Source: Monoplex corrugatus
Lineage: Eukaryota > Mollusca > Gastropoda > Littorinimorpha > Ranellidae
NCBI GenBank assembly: GCA_030674185.1
Contig: JAPXFY010000021.1
Span: 73,077,221-73,141,220, forward strand
DNA length: 64,000 bases
Reading direction: 5' to 3'
A program made the translations under genes and the position numbers. Every line of letters begins with the position of its first letter. Within the stretch, counting starts at the first letter, position 1. Below, piece after piece: positions 53,421-61,318 of the stretch. Below the pieces are notes generated by a model. That model ran no database searches and had not been told where the DNA came from. It saw nothing but the letters and a program-made list of their open reading frames with translations.

Positions 53421-54284
53421 GGCATGTGTGTGTGTGTGTGTGCGCGCGGGCATGTGTGTGTGTGTGCGCGCGCGCATGTGTGTGTGCATGTATGTGAATG
53501 CGTAGTGTAGTGTTATGTAGCATAGCATAGCGTAGTGTAGTGTAGTGTAGTGTAGTGTAATGTAATGTAGTGTAGTATAGTGTAGTGTAGTTAGTGTAGT
53601 GTAGTGTAATGTAAAGTAGTAGTATAGTGTAGTGTAGTGTAGTGTAGTGTAGTGTAATGTAATGTAATGTAGTGTAGTATAGTGTAATGTAATGTAATGT
53701 AATGTAGTGTAGTATAGTGTAGTGTAGTGTAATGTAATGTAGTGTAGTATAGTGTAGTGTAGTGTAATGTAATGTAATGTAGTGTAGTATAGTGTAGTAT
53801 AGTGTAGTGTAGTGTAATGTAATGTAGTGTAGTATAGTGTAGTATAGTGTAATGTAATGTAATGTAATGTAATGTAATGTAGTGTAGTATAGTGTAGTGT
53901 AGTGTAGTGTAGTGTAGTGTAGTGTAATGTAGTGTAGTATAGTGTTAGTGTAGTGTATGTAATGTAATGTAGTGTAGTGTAGTATAGTGTAGTGTAGTGT
54001 AGTGTAGTGTAATGTAGTGTAGTGTAGTGTAGTGTAGTGTAGTGTAGTGTAGTGTAGTGTAATGTAGTGTGTATAGTGTAGTGTAGTGTAATGTAATGTA
54101 ATGTAGTGTAGTATAGTGTAGTGTAGTGTAGTGTAGTCCATGTGTCATCATCATCAGGTGCCTTGCCGCATGGTGTTGGCGATCTGGACCTCCATCTATC
54201 TCTGTCTCATGAGTGCATGTGTGTGTGAATATGTAGTGTAGTGTGTGTCTGTATGTATATGTGAATATGTAATGTAGTGTGTGA

Positions 54285-54327
<43 letters not shown>

Positions 54328-54838
54328 GTGATGTATGTGAATGTGTATGTAGTGTAGGTATGTAGTGTAGTGTAGTGTAGTGTAGTGTATGTAGTGTAGT
54401 GCAGTGCAGTACATGTGTGTGTGATATTAGTGTAGTGTGTGTCTGTATGTATATATGTGAATATGTAATGTGTGTGTGGTGTGTGTGTAGTGTAGTGTGT
54501 GTGTGTGTGTGTGCATGTATGTAGTGTGTGATGGTGTGTGTGTGTGTGTGTGTACATGTGTGTGTGTTTTAGTGTGTGTGTGTGCTATGTATGTGAATGT
54601 GTATGTAGTGTAGTGAAGTGTAGTGTGGTAGTGCGTAATGTGTAGGTGTGTGATATGTATGTATGTGTGTTGTATGTTAAAGTGTGTGTGTATGTAGTGT
54701 GTGATGGTGTGTGTGTGTGTGTGTTGTGTGTGTGTGTGTTCATGTAGTGTGTGTGTATGTCTGACACTGTGTGTGTGTGTGTGTGTGTGTGTGTTGTGTG
54801 TGTGTGTGTTGTGTGTTGTGTGTGTGTGTGTGTGTGTG

Positions 54839-54870
<32 letters not shown>

Positions 54871-57457
54871 TCACTGTGTGTGTGGTTGCATGTGTAGAGT
54901 GTATGTTGTGAAGGTGAGGAAGGGAGTCCACTGAGTGTATTATCTTCTAGCACGAGTGCTTTAGGGAAAGAGGCAAGAGTAAAAATGGCAACAATACAAA
55001 TCCCACAACACCTTTGGAAGCCAGAGTACAACAGTGACACATACAACCCAACACACACTCTATACAACCCAACACACACTCTATACAACCCAACACACAC
55101 TCTATACAACCCAACACACACTCTATACAACCCACTTATCCCACTCTATCTTATCCTCTCTTGGATCATTTCAAATTTGTGCTCTGTTTTCTTTATTGAA
55201 GCAAGTACTGATAGTTAGCTTTCATTTTCAAAGAAAAAAAAACAAAGGCTTATTTGAAATGCTGTTCTGATCATGACAGCATGACATTCAATTTATCTTC
55301 ATAACTGAAATAAAAATATGAAAATGGACAGAGAGGGGAGGAGGGGGGAAGGGAATGGGACTGATACTGTGATAGCAGGGAAAATTAAATAGACAAAATA
55401 ACTAACAATAATTGTTATCATCTGAATCATCATCATGCAACACACACATAAGAGTGTATACAGCTCTATCAACAGTGTCTACAGCTCTATCAACAATGTA
55501 TACAGCTCTATCAACAGTGTCTACAGCTCTATCAACAGTGTCTACAGCTCTATCAACAGTGTCTACAGCTCTATCAACAGTGTCTACAGCTCTATAAAGT
55601 GTCTACAGCTCTATCAACAGTGTCTACAGCTCTATCAACAGTGTCTACAGCTCTATCAACAGTGTCTACAGCTCTATCAACAGTGTCTACAGCTCTATCA
55701 ACAGTGTCTACAGCTCTATCAACAGTGTCTACAGCTCTATCAACAGTGTCTACAGCTCTATCAACAGTGTCTACAGCTCTATCAACAGTGTCCATCACAG
55801 CATTGATCCAAGTGTCACTGCTTATGCCATATGGCAAATCTTATCAACTGATCAATCAGGCCGAAAACCTTGAAGCTTGCCCAAGCATGGATCCTGCATT
55901 GCCAGTATGGCAATTTTAACAACTGAATCAACAGGCCCGAAACCTTGATAGCTTGCCCAAGAGTGGAGCCTGCATTACCAGTATGGCAATTTTTAACAAC
56001 TGAATTAACAGGCCGAAACCTTGAGCTTGCCCAAGCGTGGATCCTGCATTACCAGCTATGGCAATTTTTAACCACTGAATTAACAGGGCCGAAACCTTGA
56101 AGCATGTCCAAAGTAGATCCGCATTACCATGGGCAATTTTTAACCAACTGAATTCACAGGCCCGAAATCTTGAAGCATGCCAAAAGTAGATCCAGCATTA
56201 CCATGTGGCAATTTTTAACAAACTGAATCACAGGCCTGAAACTTGAAGCATGCCCAAGCAGTGGATCCAGCATTACCAGAATGGCAATTTTTCAACCACC
56301 TGAATCACAGGGCTGAAACCTTGAAGCATGTCCAGAGTGGATCCTACATTCCAGTAATGGCAATTTTAACTACCTGAATTCACAGGGCCGAAACTTGAAG
56401 CTTGCCCTAATGGATCCTACATTGCCATATGACAATTTTTAACTACCTGAATTCACAGGGCCGAAACCTTGAAGCTTGCCCTACACTGGATCCTACATTG
56501 CCAATATGACAATTTTTAACTACCTGAATTCACAGGGCCGAAACCTTGAAGCTTGCCCTACACTGGATCCTACATTGCCAGTATGACAATTTTTAACTAC
56601 CTGAATTCACAGGGCCGAAACCTTGAAGCTTGTCCTAGAGTGGATCCTACACTGCCAGTATGACAATTTTTAACTACCTGAATTCACAGAGCCGAAACCT
56701 TGAAGCTTGTCCTAGAGTGGATCCTACATTACTAGTATGGTCTCTTGATCAACTGAACTAACAGGGCCAAAACTCTGCAGCCTTCCCGAGGGTCGAACCC
56801 ATGACCAAAGTGTTATCAGCAAGACGCTCTAAGTCTAACCAGCAGAGACAACAGGCCAAAACGATAATTACCCACCTCCCAATTTGAGTGTATAAGTTTG
56901 CATGGGTGCAAATCATGTGCAGGGAACATCATGTGTGCATGCAGCCTCCAGTCAACCCAATGGAATGGACATCTGGTTTTCTTCAAAGTTAGGGAAGGCA
57001 AAGCAGAGATGGAGAGGAGATGGGCTCCACCTTCATATAGCTTGCTCCAACAATCACCTGGTTTCCCTACGACCTCAGGGTTATGAAATATCCTTTACTT
57101 TGGGTTATGAAATAACCTTTACTTTCTGTATACACACCTTTCAAACACAATGAACTGTGCAAAGGTCAGAGCATTATTTCAGGCACTTTGTATACATACA
57201 CACACGCCTATCAATCGTTAACAATTTTCAATAAATGTCAAAGTGATTTACTGTACCTGCATACTGTACTGAAGTGTCATATGGAATAGCCAAGAACCAC
57301 AGCCCACCACTGAAATGTCAAAAACATGATAAAAACACAAATACACACATGCATGCTGTGCATAAGCATGCACACACTCACATAATGTATACATACACAC
57401 ATTATGCACAAAACATACAGAAAGGTGTGTGCATTATTCACACACACACACAAACAC

Positions 57458-57498
<41 letters not shown>

Positions 57499-59616
57499 CT
57501 TATAAACAAGCTCATACCAAACATACCACATGCAAAGAAATAAAGCAAGCATACATACCCATACACTTTCTCACACATACACACACACACTCATTGACTG
57601 TTTCGCTCAAACCCCTGAACCCAGCCTTTCCTTTTCTGTCTACATCAAGCAAAGTGTTCACCTTATAGTCAACCCTTTTTACTAACAGCCTGAAACCCTC
57701 TTATTACTGTCAACACTCCACCTACTCTCTCTCTCAACATCAGAACATGCTCATTACTCCCACAACTCAATACCACCAGTATCACCACCGTCTTCTGCTT
57801 TTCCTATTTCCCTTTCTTTTCCTCTGCAATTGCAAAACAAGACATCCTTTGCATGCTAATAAATGTAGTAACACTAACAGGTCACCTATAATCATGAAAT
57901 GGGGGGGGGGGGGGGGGGGCCAAAAAAGAGGTAAAAGTTGTTCCCTAACCCTGGGATGGTAGATACCACTTTTTTTTTTTTTTTTTTTTTTTTTTTGAAG
58001 CCTGATTATGAGGGCAGTGCCCATTTCCTTTCCCTTTCTATCTTCTCCAACCCTGAATACATTCAATACCCATTCAAAGTTCAATGGACTGGCAATTTGC
58101 ATGCAAAAAGTTTTCTTTCTTTTTTTCAAGTCAGACCTGAACCCACACAGCCAGACTGGAAGACAGGAACTGTATGTCTGGTCTATAGTCAGTATAGATG
58201 TCAACAATGACTGAATCAAGCACTAAACAGGGAGAGGTTGTAATGGCCATCAAAGTGTTCAAAAGCACTCAGCAAGCTTATTTCCTTCCTCTCTGCCTTT
58301 GCCCCTTCCTCTCATCTCTCATCCTCTCTCTCCCTAACATCATTTCCTTCCACTTCCATCACCAAGTACTTACTCCCACTTATAGGAAGACAGTCATTTA
58401 TTGATTCATTCTGTGATAATCTGGAGTCTGAGGAATTAATACAATTTCCTTCTTTGATGTTCTGATCAATATTCTACATAAAAATCTTCCAGTCCCTATG
58501 CTCAGTTTTAAATACTTTTTTTTCTTCTTATCCAAGTGGTTATTGCTTGCCCTGGTAAATGACAGAGTAGTTCATTACAAAAAAGATTTCTCTTGTAAAT
58601 GAGCAGGAGGCCAATTAACTCTGAAGTCTGAAGAATCTACCGGACTGAGAACCACTGAGAATCTTTCAAACTCATAGCAAAACAAACCAATATACAAACA
58701 AACAGATAAATGTCCTATCTGACATAAGTATCTGATCTAAACTTGCATCCAATATGCATGCACATACACATACACATACACACACACACAACACACACAC
58801 ATTCATACATTTTGACCCATACTCTATTTATTCCCCAAACAGTTTTTTAAGTATGCATTATCTGAGAACGACTTTCTCTGAGTTACACTTTGTGTAAGCA
58901 TAATGTTCATAATGATAATGTGTTCACGCCTCTTCAAATGGGGCCTTGGCCTTACTTAATAAATTTCTGATTCTGATTCTGACGTATACACTCACAATAC
59001 ATTTCAAGCCCACTAATTACTTCAATAAAATCATTTGAAAAACAACTAAATATTATATAGTAAAAAGAATCAGTCAACTGTCCATTTCACATATAAACCA
59101 TGTTAAATAGCAGATCCATACAGCAAAACTCCTGAAAAAATATCAAAATTTGCAATAATTCTGACACCTAACTAGTCATAATAATAATTCTGTGCTTCTC
59201 AGGTGCAAGATTCTGAAACAATGGAACTGCTTTTCTTAAAATGTTATTTTATTTTGACTTATCAATTAAGCAATCACTGCTTTACAGTTACACAAACTTC
59301 ACCAGGAAACTTACCAACAATGCTGACATAGGAATATATCACCGGTTTCTCCAGCTTCTGTCGCACCGCCAAACAAGAAGCAAAAAATGGTGCCAAGATC
59401 ATGACCAAGTTGGAAATGGTGTTCCTGATGTAGTGAAGTAAAACATGATGTTATTTAGCTGATCAATAATCAACTGCATTTGATTTTATCAAGATTTTGC
59501 GCTATATAAATATTGTAATTATTATTATTAACTGCATACAATGAAATTCGTTAGTTTATCAAGTTGGACCTTGTGTACTTTTTCTCTCTTTCTCTCTCCC
59601 TCACACACACACACAC

Positions 59617-59677
<61 letters not shown>

Positions 59678-60024
59678 TCTTCTGCATGTCTGAAAGTAAC
59701 TCTGTGTTAGTGTGTTTGTATAGATACACAGGCTTGTAGGCTCTTTTAAATTAATATAGCCATGGACTCAAGATCTTACACCTCAAGCTCAATCCCAGCC
59801 TACAAAATTAAAAAGTGGCCTGTTCGCTGCCCATCTTAATGTTTCCATCACCCTGGTGGTATCACTATCAGCTTAGTGATTTCAAAGGTCCCTCCCTTGT
59901 CAGCGCATGAGGTTTTGTACAGATTCAGGGAGTCTGCTGGCAGATTTGGGTGGAGTGCATATGAAATTAACCAAGTGTAATGAGTCCCTTTTGAACAAAC
60001 ACCAACCTTCTCACACACACACAT

Positions 60025-60057
<33 letters not shown>

Positions 60058-61276
60058 AAACCACACACACACACACACAACACACACACACACACACACA
60101 ATCACCATGTATACAATCCCAGCAAGAAGTGTCCAGTATAACTATCCATTCAATTTAACTATAACACTTCTTTAGAAAAAAATTCTGTAAAGTTATATAT
60201 AATTCTATGTGACCACTTTTACCATCAACCATAAAAAAACCTAAGTAACATTATTAGGTGATCAGACCAATATCAATCTTAACGTTTAATCCATTCTTTC
60301 ACCGATTTTATTGCATACTGACAAGACACTATAATTGTTTAAATGGTGTTCACCACATTCATGTAATTTTATGATATATACTTCATTACTATTATCATTA
60401 TCATTTTGATCATTGCTATTAATCATTATCATTACTGTTTAAAGCCTAACTGATTGTAGAAGAGCCGTATAAGGACTATTAGTATTACCACTGCAAAATG
60501 TAACAACACTTTGGAGACCCTGAAAAAACATCTGGAAAAGAAAATTCAATACATATATATTATAACAATGCATTTACACACATAATCTAAGGATAATGAC
60601 CCTGGTATTGACATTTCCATCCAGCTTATCACCACAGGCTTTATATAAACAAACCAGAATACAAATGTAACTGTAACTAAGGATCCTGAAAAATATATCA
60701 AAAACTGGTCTAAACAGTCTACAACTGCTTCTGCATACCATACTTAGTCCAGTTATCAATCCTAATAGTATGCAGAGCTTTATAAAAACAAACACTAATC
60801 AATGGACCAGCAAGGCAGACAATGATAGGAAGAGATAAGCAAAGCAAACGAGCAAGGAAGAAACAATGAGAGCAACAGAAAAAAGGAAATTTCTAGCATA
60901 AAATTTCCTAGATGGTAGATGGCAGAGATACTATTCATCTGAAAGAGCCCCAGCATTCTCATGGGGGTTCTAAGCTGCCTCGGGGAACTATTATGTATGT
61001 TTAATACATTATTTTAAAAAAAATTACTATAGTGTAATCACTGTAATGTTAAAAATCATCAAAGCTCACAGTGAGTCATGCCATGTGTCTAGTAATAGCA
61101 TTCTACCTAGGAATACAGTACTTTAAATAACCCTTAGCATAAAATGGTAAATAATCACTTTTTAGAGATACAAAAGGTTGATATATTTAAATGTTTCTTA
61201 ATGTTGCACATTTCTCAATCATAACTGTACACACAAAGACACACACACATAAAATATTTACATGTAAACAAACACA

Positions 61277-61318
<42 letters not shown>

